64,000 nucleotides of DNA, from the NCBI RefSeq assembly GCF_000422905.1, contig NZ_AUGY01000028.1:1-64000 (forward strand), given 5' to 3'. The stretch comes from Paenibacillus alginolyticus DSM 5050 = NBRC 15375. Its GTDB lineage: Bacteria > Bacillota > Bacilli > Paenibacillales > NBRC-103111. Position numbers and translations under genes: made by a program. The stretch's first letter is position 1; every line of letters starts with the position of its first letter. Below, piece by piece: positions 14,381 to 22,596 of this stretch. The notes under the pieces are model-generated. The model did not search any database and was not told the origin of the DNA. It saw only the letters and a program-made list of their open reading frames with translations.

Positions 14381-16972
14381 ATGTCAAACCCATTCCAGCA
14401 TATTAAACTATCACTTGTAAAAAATGCACCTCAAAAGAAGCCAAAGCCTAGAGTAATACCAAAAAAGCAGCAAACAGCAGATAATCTTCTAAATAGGAAC
14501 AGTCATTATAAAAACTTAGAGAATTCACGACATCTAATCACTCAGGATTGGTTACACAGCACAGAAAAGAGACAACTAGACAACCTGCCAGAAATGCCTG
14601 GTGCGTTGTCTATTTTTTTGCAATTAGATACAAGAGATTTTTCATTAGAAAAACTCAGGGCCTATGGTATAGAGGTTATTGGTGAATTTGAAGACGGGTT
14701 TATAATTGGTTCCTCTACTGAAATATCCTTAGGGACTCTGGCAGAAAAAATAAAAAAATTTGCTGCGGGAAGTCAACATGATGTTGCAGGACTGTGGAAT
14801 ATAATAAACGGTATTTCTTGGAGGTTCGACAGAATACTATCTGAAGAATTAAGGAAAGAATGGCCGTTTAACCCGAACCATATTTTTGTTGTAGAAGTTG
14901 GCGTTGCATGTATGGGGATGGATGACGTTCCTGAACATCCAAGTAAACGTAAAAAGAGTTATAAAACTGAAGAGGATTATCGTAAGGCTGTAGAAAAGTG
15001 GGAAACAAAGAGGGATGCTATTTATCAAAAATGGGATGACTTAGCAGATACAAGATATTCTCAGTTGATGAAAGTTGTTAATTTCTATGGTGGTGAGGAT
15101 TTATCAGGGTACATGGAAGGGGAACATAATTCTGAGACAAGCTTACCCGATTGTTTTACACTAAAAATACGTATAAACGCTAAAGGCTTGATCGATATAG
15201 TCGAAAATTACCCTTACGTTTTTGATATTTCGGAAGCAGACAGTATAGAGTATGATATTTCGGAAAACTCTCAAGAAGAAGTAGTCTCAGGCAATTTAAC
15301 ATTCAAAGAACCTGCAGAAGATGCACCAGCAGTGTGTGTTATTGATAGTGGTATTCAGGAAAGACATCCTTTTCTTAGATCAGCGTTGGATGATAGTGCG
15401 TCTAGAAGTTGGATTGGTAGTTCTACAGATGTAGCGGATTATGTTCAAAATGGAGGTCATGGTACATCTGTTGCTGGAGCAATTTTATATCCTAGACAAG
15501 TTCCAAAGCAAGGAAATGTTGAATTTCATTGCTGGATACAAAATGCAAGAATCTTGGATGGAAATAATAGTATGCCCGCTAGTTTATTTCCGCCAAAAGT
15601 TGTTAGAGAAATTGTAGATCACTTTTATTATGGGGAGAAAAATACAAGAATTTATAATCATTCGATAAATAGTAACCATCCGTCTAGAATAGTCCATATG
15701 AGTGCTTGGGCAGCACAACTCGATCAATTATCCTGGGAAAAAGATATACTTTTTGTTGTTTCTGCAGGAAATCTACCAAAAAGTTCTCGATACAGATCAT
15801 TAATACGATTAAGTATTAGCGAACATGTTCAGAATGGTCGTTTATACCCTGATTATCTACTTGAATCATCGAGTAGAATAGCAAGCCCGTCTCAGAGTCT
15901 TCAGGCAGTAACAGTTGGATCCATAGGTTTATCTGAATTGGTAGGGTTGTACACCTCTTTTTCAAAAGAAAATGAACCCTCATCGTTTTCTTGTACTGGT
16001 CCGGGAATATGGAATTCAATTAAACCAGAAGTTGTAGAGTTTGGCGGATGTTACGCCTTTGATAATGGAAATCCAAGTAACATTTTACTGCGGGATGATT
16101 TAAGTCCTGAACTTGTTAGTTCGACCTTAAACGGGGGAGCTACCGTGAGAAAGGATAAAGTAGGAACATCGTTTTCTACTCCCAAAGTTTCTAGTATCTT
16201 AGCCCATATTCAACAAGCATTTCCGAATGAATCTACACTACTATACAGAGCATTATTAATACAATCGGCAAGATGGCCTAATTGGGCGAGTAACAGGGGC
16301 GATAAAAATAATGTAATTAGACACATTGGTTATGGTATTCCAGACGTTATCCGTTCAACTGAAAATTCCCCCAATAGGATAACTTTAATAACTACTGGTG
16401 ATGTTCAAATTAAAGGCAAACAAGTGCACATTTATGAAGTTAAGATTCCTGAAGAGTTGAGAAGACCGGGAAATTCATATGATATTCGTATTGATGTTAC
16501 TTTGTCTTACAAGGCACAGCCAAGGCGAACAAGAAGGAATCGTCAAAGGTACCTTTCCACCTGGTTAGAGTGGGAAGTTTCGAAGCTAGATGAATCATCA
16601 ACTTCCTTTGCTTCCAGAATGTTGGAAATAGCTTCAGATGACGTGAGTTCAGATGAAGATGAATTTGAAGAAGGTAGTTCTAAAATTAAATGGTCTATTG
16701 GAAAACAAGGAAATCATGGGATTGTGAAAGGATTTCATCGGAATAGTGGTACGGTCCAAAAGGATTGGGCGATTGTTAAGTCTTATGATCTTGGAGAAAA
16801 ATTCTGTTTAGCGGTAATAGGCCATTTAGGTTGGAATAAGGATATTAATTCAAGTGTGCCATATGCTTTAGCTGTATCATTTGAAGACTTAGATCAAACA
16901 GTTGAAATATATACACAGATGGCTTTAGAAAACCAACTTGAAGTTGAGGAAGAACTGGAAATCCATTTTTAA
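14381..16972 (+). CDS. ietS: subtilisin-like protease of an IetAS-type defence system
   Basis: This 863-residue protein has a long N-terminal region (about 1-310) and a peptidase S8 domain with all catalytic residues: Asp322 in CVIDSGIQ, His360 in GGHGTSVAG, oxyanion Asn464 in VVSAGNLP and Ser597 in GTSFSTPKVSS. A beta-rich C-terminal region follows. There is no signal peptide, so it should act in the cytoplasm, as expected for a toxin-like effector released by the partner ATPase on infection. It starts six bases after ietA with only a weak AAGAAG site, so coupling to ietA is likely. The mechanism is inferred from the family. Confidence 0.86.
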   Translation: MSNPFQHIKLSLVKNAPQKKPKPRVIPKKQQTADNLLNRNSHYKNLENSRHLITQDWLHSTEKRQLDNLPEMPGALSIFLQLDTRDFSLEKLRAYGIEVIGEFEDGFIIGSSTEISLGTLAEKIKKFAAGSQHDVAGLWNIINGISWRFDRILSEELRKEWPFNPNHIFVVEVGVACMGMDDVPEHPSKRKKSYKTEEDYRKAVEKWETKRDAIYQKWDDLADTRYSQLMKVVNFYGGEDLSGYMEGEHNSETSLPDCFTLKIRINAKGLIDIVENYPYVFDISEADSIEYDISENSQEEVVSGNLTFKEPAEDAPAVCVIDSGIQERHPFLRSALDDSASRSWIGSSTDVADYVQNGGHGTSVAGAILYPRQVPKQGNVEFHCWIQNARILDGNNSMPASLFPPKVVREIVDHFYYGEKNTRIYNHSINSNHPSRIVHMSAWAAQLDQLSWEKDILFVVSAGNLPKSSRYRSLIRLSISEHVQNGRLYPDYLLESSSRIASPSQSLQAVTVGSIGLSELVGLYTSFSKENEPSSFSCTGPGIWNSIKPEVVEFGGCYAFDNGNPSNILLRDDLSPELVSSTLNGGATVRKDKVGTSFSTPKVSSILAHIQQAFPNESTLLYRALLIQSARWPNWASNRGDKNNVIRHIGYGIPDVIRSTENSPNRITLITTGDVQIKGKQVHIYEVKIPEELRRPGNSYDIRIDVTLSYKAQPRRTRRNRQRYLSTWLEWEVSKLDESSTSFASRMLEIASDDVSSDEDEFEEGSSKIKWSIGKQGNHGIVKGFHRNSGTVQKDWAIVKSYDLGEKFCLAVIGHLGWNKDINSSVPYALAVSFEDLDQTVEIYTQMALENQLEVEEELEIHF

Positions 16973-16999
16973 TATATTATGGTCTTTAAAAACAAGAAG

Positions 17000-17043
17000 A
17001 AGATCGTTTGGAACCTTTATGGGGGCCAACGATCTTTCAATTT
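17000..17043 (+). terminator. terminator after ietS
   Basis: AAGATCGTT and AACGATCTT form a 9-bp stem, extended by GG/CC pairs with one bulge, followed by a T-rich stretch. It lies 27 bases after the ietS stop. Confidence 0.7.
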
Positions 17044-17049
17044 ATTTTT

Positions 17050-17102
17050 AGATTTTCGGTCCCCAAATGGTCCCCAAATCTGAAAAACACTTCTGTTACA
17101 AT
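17050..17102. other. candidate right attachment site of the element
   Basis: An exact tandem 11-bp repeat GGTCCCCAAAT occupies 17058-17068 and 17069-17079. Read on the minus strand the stretch gives FGDHLGTENLKIN and a stop, which looks like the extreme C-terminus of a phage integrase. This fits an att core lying in the 3' end of int, duplicated at the other element end. The matching left copy lies outside the window, so this is inference. Element genes end at 16972 and host RNA structure begins by 17180, so a boundary must lie between. Confidence 0.45.
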
Positions 17103-17179
17103 TTGATATAAGCAACTGTTGTATATTGAAAACCCTCATATAATAAGGGTTTTAGAAAACTGTACCATAAATTAATAAC

Positions 17180-17290
17180 GACGGCCCTTTTACAGGCCGT
17201 CTCATGGGAGAGGAGAAACCGGACGAAGAGCTTATGGGGAAACGTAAGTCTTCTCCGCGGTTGTCTACGACATTCTCTGATGTCGATAGT
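17180..17290 (+). ncRNA. structured leader upstream of rsmD, ylbH-leader-like
   Basis: This part of the gap before rsmD folds well. GACGGCC/GGCCGTC gives a 7-bp hairpin (17180-17201). A long interrupted helix pairs AACCGGA-GAAGA-CTTA with TAAG-TCTTC-TCCG-CGGTT, and CGACAT/ATGTCG closes a third hairpin (17268-17285). A conserved cis-RNA named the ylbH leader is known upstream of ylbH (rsmD) in Bacillales. The position and folding fit, but I cannot score it against the covariance model. A separate promoter lies downstream of it. Confidence 0.5.
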
Positions 17291-17340
17291 TCAAGGATGA
17301 CCTTTTTACGGAAAATTTATACATCACAGGGATAAAGTTT

Positions 17341-17369
17341 TTGTGTCCGATTAGAGCTTGTGGTACGAT
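17341..17369 (+). promoter_or_regulatory. candidate sigma-A promoter of rsmD-coaD
   Basis: TTGTGT (17341-17346), a 17-base spacer and TACGAT (17364-17369), with the extended -10 TGG just before it. The expected start point is about 30 bases upstream of the rsmD ATG. Confidence 0.55.
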
Positions 17370-17407
17370 AGCAAAAGAATGAGCCAGCTAGAAGGGAAAT
17401 ACGTAAG

Positions 17408-17965
17408 ATGAGAGTGATTTCAGGCACAGCCAAAGGCAGGTCGTTAAAAGCTGTACCCGGTACCAGCACGCGGCCAACAACGGATAAAGTGAAGGAAGCG
17501 ATCTTCAGTATGATCGGTCCTTATTTTGATGGAGGACAAGTACTTGATCTATTCGCAGGTACCGGTGGACTCGGGATTGAAGCACTTAGCCGAGGGATGG
17601 ATAAGGCAGTCTTCATTGATATTGAGAAGAAAAGTATCGACACGATTGGGCACAATTTAGTTATCGCAGGTTTCAAGGACCAAGCTGAGATTTACCGAAC
17701 GGATGCCACGCGGGCGTTGAAAGCGTTAGCGAAGCGGGAGCAGCGATTTGAACTCGTTTTCCTCGATCCTCCGTACAAAATGAAATTTATCGCGGAGCTA
17801 ATAAGCACGATGGAAGAGCAGTCGATCGTTCCAATGAATGCCACGATCGTTGTGGAACACGATGCTAAGGATGTCCTCGAGGATACGATCGGTGGATTTA
17901 AGCAGCAGCGGAGATCCGATTACGGAGATACCGCTGTCACGATTTACAAAGGATCAGCAGAATAA
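17408..17965 (+). CDS. rsmD: 16S rRNA (guanine(966)-N(2))-methyltransferase
   Basis: This 185-residue SAM-dependent enzyme methylates the N2 of G966 (E. coli numbering) in 16S rRNA within the small subunit. It begins MRVISGTAKGRSLKAVPG and has TRPTTDKVKEAIFSMI, both typical of the family. The SAM-binding loop LDLFAGTGGLGIEAL is at about residues 46-60, and the catalytic DPPY at 120-123. Length is normal. coaD follows in the same direction, the usual Bacillales and Paenibacillus pair. It is the first core gene to the right of the mobile element. Confidence 0.96.
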   Translation: MRVISGTAKGRSLKAVPGTSTRPTTDKVKEAIFSMIGPYFDGGQVLDLFAGTGGLGIEALSRGMDKAVFIDIEKKSIDTIGHNLVIAGFKDQAEIYRTDATRALKALAKREQRFELVFLDPPYKMKFIAELISTMEEQSIVPMNATIVVEHDAKDVLEDTIGGFKQQRRSDYGDTAVTIYKGSAE

Positions 17966-17995
17966 ATATGAGCAAGTTTTAAGGAGATGAACAGC

Positions 17996-18499
17996 ATGAT
18001 GAGGCAAGAACATGGTATTACAGTTGCCGTTTATCCAGGCAGTTTTGATCCTGTTACACACGGCCATCTTGACATTATACATAGAGCGGCAAAGGTGTTT
18101 GATAAGTTGATTGTAGCTGTACTGAATAACACGTCCAAGAACCCTCTGTTCACATTGGAAGAACGGATGGAGCTCATTCGGAAGGTAACCAAGGATCTGC
18201 CCAATGTAGAGGTGGACGGCTTTAGGGATTTGATGGTCAATTATATGAAAGCTCGCAATGTGCGTCTAATTGTTCGCGGACTTCGGGCGGTCTCTGACTT
18301 TGAGTATGAATTGCAGATGGCTTCTACGAATCACAAGTTGAATCCAGATGTAGAAACTTTCTTCATGACTTCGAAGCCTCAGTTCTCGTACTTGAGCTCA
18401 AGTATTGTGAAAGAGATTGCTAAATTTCACGGACCGGTGGAAGATCTAGTTCCGGCTGAGGTGGAAGAAGCACTGAAAAAGAAATTCCCTCGAATTTAA
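17996..18499 (+). CDS. coaD: phosphopantetheine adenylyltransferase
   Basis: This 167-residue nucleotidyltransferase transfers AMP from ATP to 4'-phosphopantetheine, the penultimate step of coenzyme A synthesis in the cytoplasm. [16 protein letters not shown] contains the T/HxGH signature (residues 21-24), and [13 protein letters not shown] corresponds to the second nucleotide-binding motif. The ATG at 17996 is nine bases after AAGGAG. The in-frame ATG at 17987 touches that site and is less likely. CoA is the source of the acyl-carrier prosthetic arm used by the fab genes downstream. Confidence 0.95.
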   Translation: MMRQEHGITVAVYPGSFDPVTHGHLDIIHRAAKVFDKLIVAVLNNTSKNPLFTLEERMELIRKVTKDLPNVEVDGFRDLMVNYMKARNVRLIVRGLRAVSDFEYELQMASTNHKLNPDVETFFMTSKPQFSYLSSSIVKEIAKFHGPVEDLVPAEVEEALKKKFPRI

Positions 18500-18504
18500 T
18501 GGAA

Positions 18505-19803
18505 TTACGAATCAATCGCTTTCTTATTGAAAGTTCTCAGAAACGTTGAAATAATCAGCATCAAAGTGAATAATAGAAGGAACTGCGTCAGCATAGGTCC
18601 CCACAGGCCCCATGCCGATTCGCCGTTCAGTGGAAAGGCAACCGTGGAATATTCGTTTTTGACTTTGTCTAACCAAAGAAAACTAGGCTCAGAATCCAGC
18701 GTAAGCAGCTGCAGCGGCTTCCAAAGCAGAACGGTTAATACCAATGCAATGACTGCATGCAGAGTACGGGACTGGAAGAAGAACAGATAGCGAGCATCTG
18801 TTTTTTGATGAAAGCCAGCTACTTGCGCGTGGGCAGACAAGCCTCCCCAGCCTAGAAAAGCGCTTAGAAGCGCCATTTGCGGGAGTAAGGAGAGGCCCTG
18901 TGCCTGGCTAAAAGCATAGGCGCCCAGATGAATTTCCAAAAACCCCTTGAGCCACAAAGGTGTGATATCGGTGTGGACATTCATAAAGCCAAGTAAATAA
19001 TGTGTGACGGGCCGAAATACATCTGTAAGATGAGTAATGTTCACTACATTAATCAAAACGGAAAAGATCATCATATATCCGCCGATTAGCATTAAAGTTT
19101 GCACGGAAGAGGTTACGGAATCCCCGAGCAGCTTGCCAAAAGGACGTCCATCTTGTAAATAAGCTTGGCGCATCGTGGATAAGGAAAGTTTCCAAACGGA
19201 AGTGGATGAATGATTAGTACGCTTCAAAGCGCCTATTTGAAGTTCATGGGAATTAGTTAAAGGTTGCAGTGCTTTTTTTGGATTTCTCATCAAAAATCCT
19301 GTTATAATAGCCGAGGCATAATGTATTACTGCAAGTATGAAGCCTAGCTTAGCGCTGTGCAGAAAGCCAACACCTACGACCATAATCAGGAATAAGGGGC
19401 TGCACAAATGGGATAGTGCGGTTAATCGTTCTGTTTCTGCTTGGGAGATGAGGTTTTTTTCCCTCAAGCTAGCTGTAATTTTGGCCCCGGTAGGAAATCC
19501 TACTATAAGACCTGATGCGAGCGCCCACCCACTTATACCGGGAAGACGGAAAACAATTCTCATCAGCGGTTCTAACAGGATGCCTAGCCCTTGAAGAACA
19601 CCAAAACCGATCAACAGCTCGGTCATAATGAGAAAAGGCATTAGTGCCGGAAATACAAGCTTCCACCAAATTGTAAGTCCCTCGAGCGAAGACTGAAATG
19701 CTTTGTCCGGGAATAAAATGATAGACACGACTACAAGGGCAGCCAAAGACCCCAGTACAAGCGTTGTTAGTTTGGAGTTGGATCTTACTTTCTTAGGCTG
19801 CAT
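18505..19803 (-). CDS. ylbJ: sporulation integral membrane protein YlbJ
   Basis: This multi-pass membrane protein of about 432 residues has several hydrophobic helices, for example LTTLVLGSLAALVVVSIILF near the N-terminus and GWALASGLIVGFPTGAKITA. It matches YlbJ, a nucleoside-recognition-domain protein under sigma-E control in B. subtilis and needed for spore cortex formation. It is convergent with coaD, as in Bacillus. The ATG at 19803 is chosen because GAGGTGAT precedes it at the right distance, where the GTG at 19812 lies inside that site. It supports an endospore-forming host. Confidence 0.9.
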   Translation of the reverse strand: MQPKKVRSNSKLTTLVLGSLAALVVVSIILFPDKAFQSSLEGLTIWWKLVFPALMPFLIMTELLIGFGVLQGLGILLEPLMRIVFRLPGISGWALASGLIVGFPTGAKITASLREKNLISQAETERLTALSHLCSPLFLIMVVGVGFLHSAKLGFILAVIHYASAIITGFLMRNPKKALQPLTNSHELQIGALKRTNHSSTSVWKLSLSTMRQAYLQDGRPFGKLLGDSVTSSVQTLMLIGGYMMIFSVLINVVNITHLTDVFRPVTHYLLGFMNVHTDITPLWLKGFLEIHLGAYAFSQAQGLSLLPQMALLSAFLGWGGLSAHAQVAGFHQKTDARYLFFFQSRTLHAVIALVLTVLLWKPLQLLTLDSEPSFLWLDKVKNEYSTVAFPLNGESAWGLWGPMLTQFLLLFTLMLIISTFLRTFNKKAIDS

Positions 19804-19930
19804 AATGATCACCTCGTCCTTTAAACATGCTTCAATTGTACGCTGGAGGATGAGGGTTTAGACCAAGCTTTCGCTTGGCAGGTATAGGAAGAGACACCAT
19901 TTGTATAAGGCATCAGGAAGGGGAACCTGT

Positions 19931-21055
19931 ATGGAGAACGAAGAAGAGAGTACGATTCGTCCATGGTCGAATGATTCGTATCGATATCCGAAAAGATCGG
20001 CGACTAGGCGCTATTTAATATCCGCGATTGTTGGAGTTGTCATTGTTTATTTGTTGTTTTTTGTAAGACTTCCATTTTTTATATTCATGCCAGGGACAGC
20101 AGAAGAAATTAAACCAATGGTGACAATCCCCAAAGGCTCAGCTGACGAAAAGGGGACGCTGATGCTAACAACTGTACGAGTTGCTGATGCCAATATGGTC
20201 AATTATTTGATCGGTCTCGTACATCCTTATGAAGAAATTCAGCCCAAAACGAGTGTTTTGCGCAAAGGTGAGTCGGAGCAGGAGTATTCACAGCGCCAAG
20301 AGTACGTGATGTTAACATCACAAGCGAGTGCAATTCAAGCGGCCTATAAGCACGCCAAAATTCCTTTTCATATCAATCATGAAGGAGTTATGGTACTCCA
20401 GACGCTGCCTGGTCTATCAGGAGAAAAGGTACTCAAACCGGGAGATGTGCTTTTAAAAGCTGGAGATAAAGAAGTGAAAGTCGCTCAAGATTTACTGGAC
20501 TCACTTAAAGGTAAAAAAGCAGGGGATACAATTTCTATCACGTATTCGAGGAAAAAAATTGAACAGCAAGCTACGCTGACGCTTGGTGCGCTTCCTAAAC
20601 AGAATGGTGAGCAGGGCGAGCCGCGGGCAGGCATTGGTGTTGTGCCAGCGGATATGCAGGCAGTTAAAGCGGACCAGGAGGATCAACAAGTAACCATTAA
20701 GGCTGGTGAGATTGGCGGTCCTTCGGCAGGATTAATGTTCTCCTTAGAGATTTACAATCAACTCGTGGCTGATGATATTACCAAGGGTTATCGTATTGCA
20801 GGGACGGGAACGATCGAGAGCGACGGCACCGTAGGTCCAATTGGCGGTATTCAGCATAAGATCATTGCCGCGGACAAGGAAAAGGCTGATTATTTCTTTG
20901 CACCCAAAGATATGATTTATAAAGATGGTACCAAAGTCGAGAATTACACAGCAGCTGTTGAGAGAGCCAAACAAATTAAGACCAAAATGAAAATAATTGA
21001 AATTGGCACAATGGATGATGCGCTCAAATTTCTAGCAGCGTTGCCTCCGAAATAA
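19931..21055 (+). CDS. SepM-family PDZ and Lon-like membrane protease
   Basis: This 374-residue protein (YlbL/SepM family) has a cytoplasmic N-terminus, one transmembrane helix (about 28-50), a PDZ domain (about 150-225, LPGLSGEKVLKPGDVLLKAG) and a Lon-type serine protease domain. The catalytic pair is visible as Ser265 in GGPSAGLMF and Lys310 in GGIQHKI, 45 residues apart as in Lon. It would cut proteins at the outer membrane face. The ATG at 19931 follows GGAAGGGG. It diverges from ylbJ as in the usual Bacillales order. Confidence 0.93.
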   Translation: MENEEESTIRPWSNDSYRYPKRSATRRYLISAIVGVVIVYLLFFVRLPFFIFMPGTAEEIKPMVTIPKGSADEKGTLMLTTVRVADANMVNYLIGLVHPYEEIQPKTSVLRKGESEQEYSQRQEYVMLTSQASAIQAAYKHAKIPFHINHEGVMVLQTLPGLSGEKVLKPGDVLLKAGDKEVKVAQDLLDSLKGKKAGDTISITYSRKKIEQQATLTLGALPKQNGEQGEPRAGIGVVPADMQAVKADQEDQQVTIKAGEIGGPSAGLMFSLEIYNQLVADDITKGYRIAGTGTIESDGTVGPIGGIQHKIIAADKEKADYFFAPKDMIYKDGTKVENYTAAVERAKQIKTKMKIIEIGTMDDALKFLAALPPK

Positions 21056-21086
21056 GCTAGATCTAGTAAAAGTAAGATAATTTAAA

Positions 21087-21116
21087 TTGACAAAAGGAAT
21101 GCAAACTGGATATAAT
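21087..21116 (+). promoter_or_regulatory. sigma-A promoter of yceD-rpmF
   Basis: A consensus TTGACA (21087-21092), an 18-base spacer and a consensus TATAAT (21111-21116) lie just before yceD. The TTG of the -35 box is in frame with yceD and could be mistaken for its start codon. Confidence 0.9.
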
Positions 21117-21143
21117 AATCTTTGTTTGTTTGGGGTGAAAAAC

Positions 21144-21650
21144 ATGCAAATTCGTTTTAGAGAGCTATCTCTTAAAGGGAAGGCTCATATGACTGAAGAA
21201 TTGAACTTGACTGATCCTTTTGAAGGACGTCAAGATATCATTGGTCATGGTCCCGTACACGTCGATCTTCAAGCCGTGTATGAAGATGGAGAAGCAAAAG
21301 TTAACGGTACGTTAACGCTAGACTTGGAGTTAATTTGTTCTCGATGCTTATCGCACACTAACCAAACAATCGAACTTCCTTTTGAGGAAGTCTTCATGCA
21401 AAAACCAGAAGAAGAAGATCCAGATCTAGACGAGGATATTCACTTGGTCGTTGGAGATAAAGTCGATTTGGAGCCTTACGTTGTAGAAAATGTAGTGGTC
21501 GGTTTACCGTACATACCACTTTGTGACGAAGCGTGCAAAGGTCTCTGTCCCGTGTGCGGAGAGAATCGCAATCAGCGTGATTGCGGCTGTAAGCAGGAGA
21601 AGATAGATCCTAGGCTTGCAGGTCTCGCGGACTTTTTTAACAAAGAATAA
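21144..21650 (+). CDS. yceD: DUF177 (YceD) 23S rRNA accumulation protein
   Basis: This 168-residue protein of the YceD/DUF177 family is linked to 23S rRNA accumulation and is nearly always encoded next to rpmF. A beta-rich first half is followed by a Cys pair in CSRCLS, an acidic EEEDPDLDEDIHLVVGDKVD stretch and a cysteine-rich end (CDEACKGLCPVCGEN...CGC) that probably binds zinc. The ATG at 21144 has GGGGTGAAA upstream and lies downstream of a perfect promoter, so the earlier in-frame TTG is not used. Confidence 0.92.
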   Translation: MQIRFRELSLKGKAHMTEELNLTDPFEGRQDIIGHGPVHVDLQAVYEDGEAKVNGTLTLDLELICSRCLSHTNQTIELPFEEVFMQKPEEEDPDLDEDIHLVVGDKVDLEPYVVENVVVGLPYIPLCDEACKGLCPVCGENRNQRDCGCKQEKIDPRLAGLADFFNKE

Positions 21651-21688
21651 GGCATTGCCCGAAATTCGTATAAGGAGGTGTTTTGAAT

Positions 21689-21862
21689 ATGGCAGTACCT
21701 CAAAGAAGAACGTCCAAAACTCGTCGCGACAAGCGCCGTACTCACTTTAAATTGGAAGTTCCAGGCATGGTGAAATGTGAACAATGTGGAGAACTGAAGC
21801 TAGCACACCGTGTGTGCAAGTCTTGCGGAACTTACAAAGGTAGAGAGATCGTAAAAGCATAA
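21689..21862 (+). CDS. rpmF: 50S ribosomal protein L32
   Basis: This 57-residue protein starts [20 protein letters not shown], the standard L32 N-terminus. It keeps a complete CxxC...CxxC zinc site ([18 protein letters not shown]), so it is the zinc-binding form. TAAGGAGGTG precedes the ATG. It is co-transcribed with yceD and ended by a terminator. Confidence 0.97.
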   Translation: MAVPQRRTSKTRRDKRRTHFKLEVPGMVKCEQCGELKLAHRVCKSCGTYKGREIVKA

Positions 21863-21870
21863 GATTCGAC

Positions 21871-21907
21871 ATAGTACTTCATCCTAGTGTGAGGTGCTAT
21901 TTTTTTT
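21871..21907 (+). terminator. terminator after rpmF
   Basis: ATAGTACTTCA pairs with TGAGGTGCTAT over 11 bp with two G-U pairs around an 8-base loop, followed by eight T. Confidence 0.85.
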
Positions 21908-21932
21908 GCTTTCTTTTTGGCTATAAATTTAA

Positions 21933-21960
21933 TATACTACAGTTTAGTATCTGGTAATAA
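21933..21960 (+). promoter_or_regulatory. fapR promoter -10 and FapR operator
   Basis: TATACT (21933-21938) is a likely -10 box. TTAGTATCTGGTAATAA (21944-21960) matches the FapR palindrome (consensus TTAGTACCTGGTACTAA) with few changes and covers the expected start point. This fits autoregulation of fapR and control of the lipid cluster by malonyl-CoA, as known in Bacillus. Confidence 0.8.
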
Positions 21961-21981
21961 GATGAGATCTCACGAGATAAG

Positions 21982-22596
21982 GTGGTGCTCGCCATCGAAC
22001 GCCTTCCTAAACGACAAAGGCAGCAGCAATTGCTTCAAGCCATTGAAGCTAATCCTTTTATGACAGACGAGGAACTGATGCGAACGTTTCAGGTCAGTAT
22101 CCAAACCGTCCGCTTGGATCGGTTGGAACTCGGCATTCCTGAGCTGCGGGAACGAATGAAGCATATGGCCGTCAAAACGTATGATCATGTACGCTCACTG
22201 CCAATTGATGAAATTATTGGTGAAGTGATTGATTTACAGCTGGATCAAAGCGGTATCTCGATTTTTGAAATTAAAGAAGAACATGTTTTCTCAAGAACCA
22301 AAATTGCAAGAGGACATCATATTTTCTCGCAAGCGAACTCCCTGGCGGTTGCCGTCATCGACGATCCCATAGCTTTAACAGCTTCTGCAGATATCCGTTT
22401 TATTCGCTCTGTAAAGCTTGGAGAGAAATGTATCGCCAAAGCCTATGTGCGTTCCGTTTCCAAAGGGAAAGCAAGAGTCGAGGTGTTTTCATATGTTGGC
22501 GATGAAACGGTTTTTCGAGGCAACTTTGTGATCTTTCATTCGAAGAAAGAGCAACATCTAGATAGGGAGGACAAGCTGCATGCGAATCGCGATTGA
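21982..22596 (+). CDS. fapR: FapR, malonyl-CoA-responsive lipid synthesis repressor
   Basis: This protein of about 200 residues has an N-terminal DeoR-like HTH ([20 protein letters not shown]) and a hot-dog effector domain that binds malonyl-CoA (for example [15 protein letters not shown]). It represses fatty-acid and phospholipid genes until malonyl-CoA rises. The start is uncertain: tandem GTG codons at 21982 and 21985 overlap the ribosome site GGTGG, and no ATG is near. plsX overlaps its end by 17 bases, so the two are coupled. Confidence 0.95.
   Translation: MVLAIERLPKRQRQQQLLQAIEANPFMTDEELMRTFQVSIQTVRLDRLELGIPELRERMKHMAVKTYDHVRSLPIDEIIGEVIDLQLDQSGISIFEIKEEHVFSRTKIARGHHIFSQANSLAVAVIDDPIALTASADIRFIRSVKLGEKCIAKAYVRSVSKGKARVEVFSYVGDETVFRGNFVIFHSKKEQHLDREDKLHANRD

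Noticed and set aside
21087-21143. TTG start for yceD
   Set aside because: The TTG is the -35 box of a consensus sigma-A promoter, so translation must start downstream at ATG 21144.
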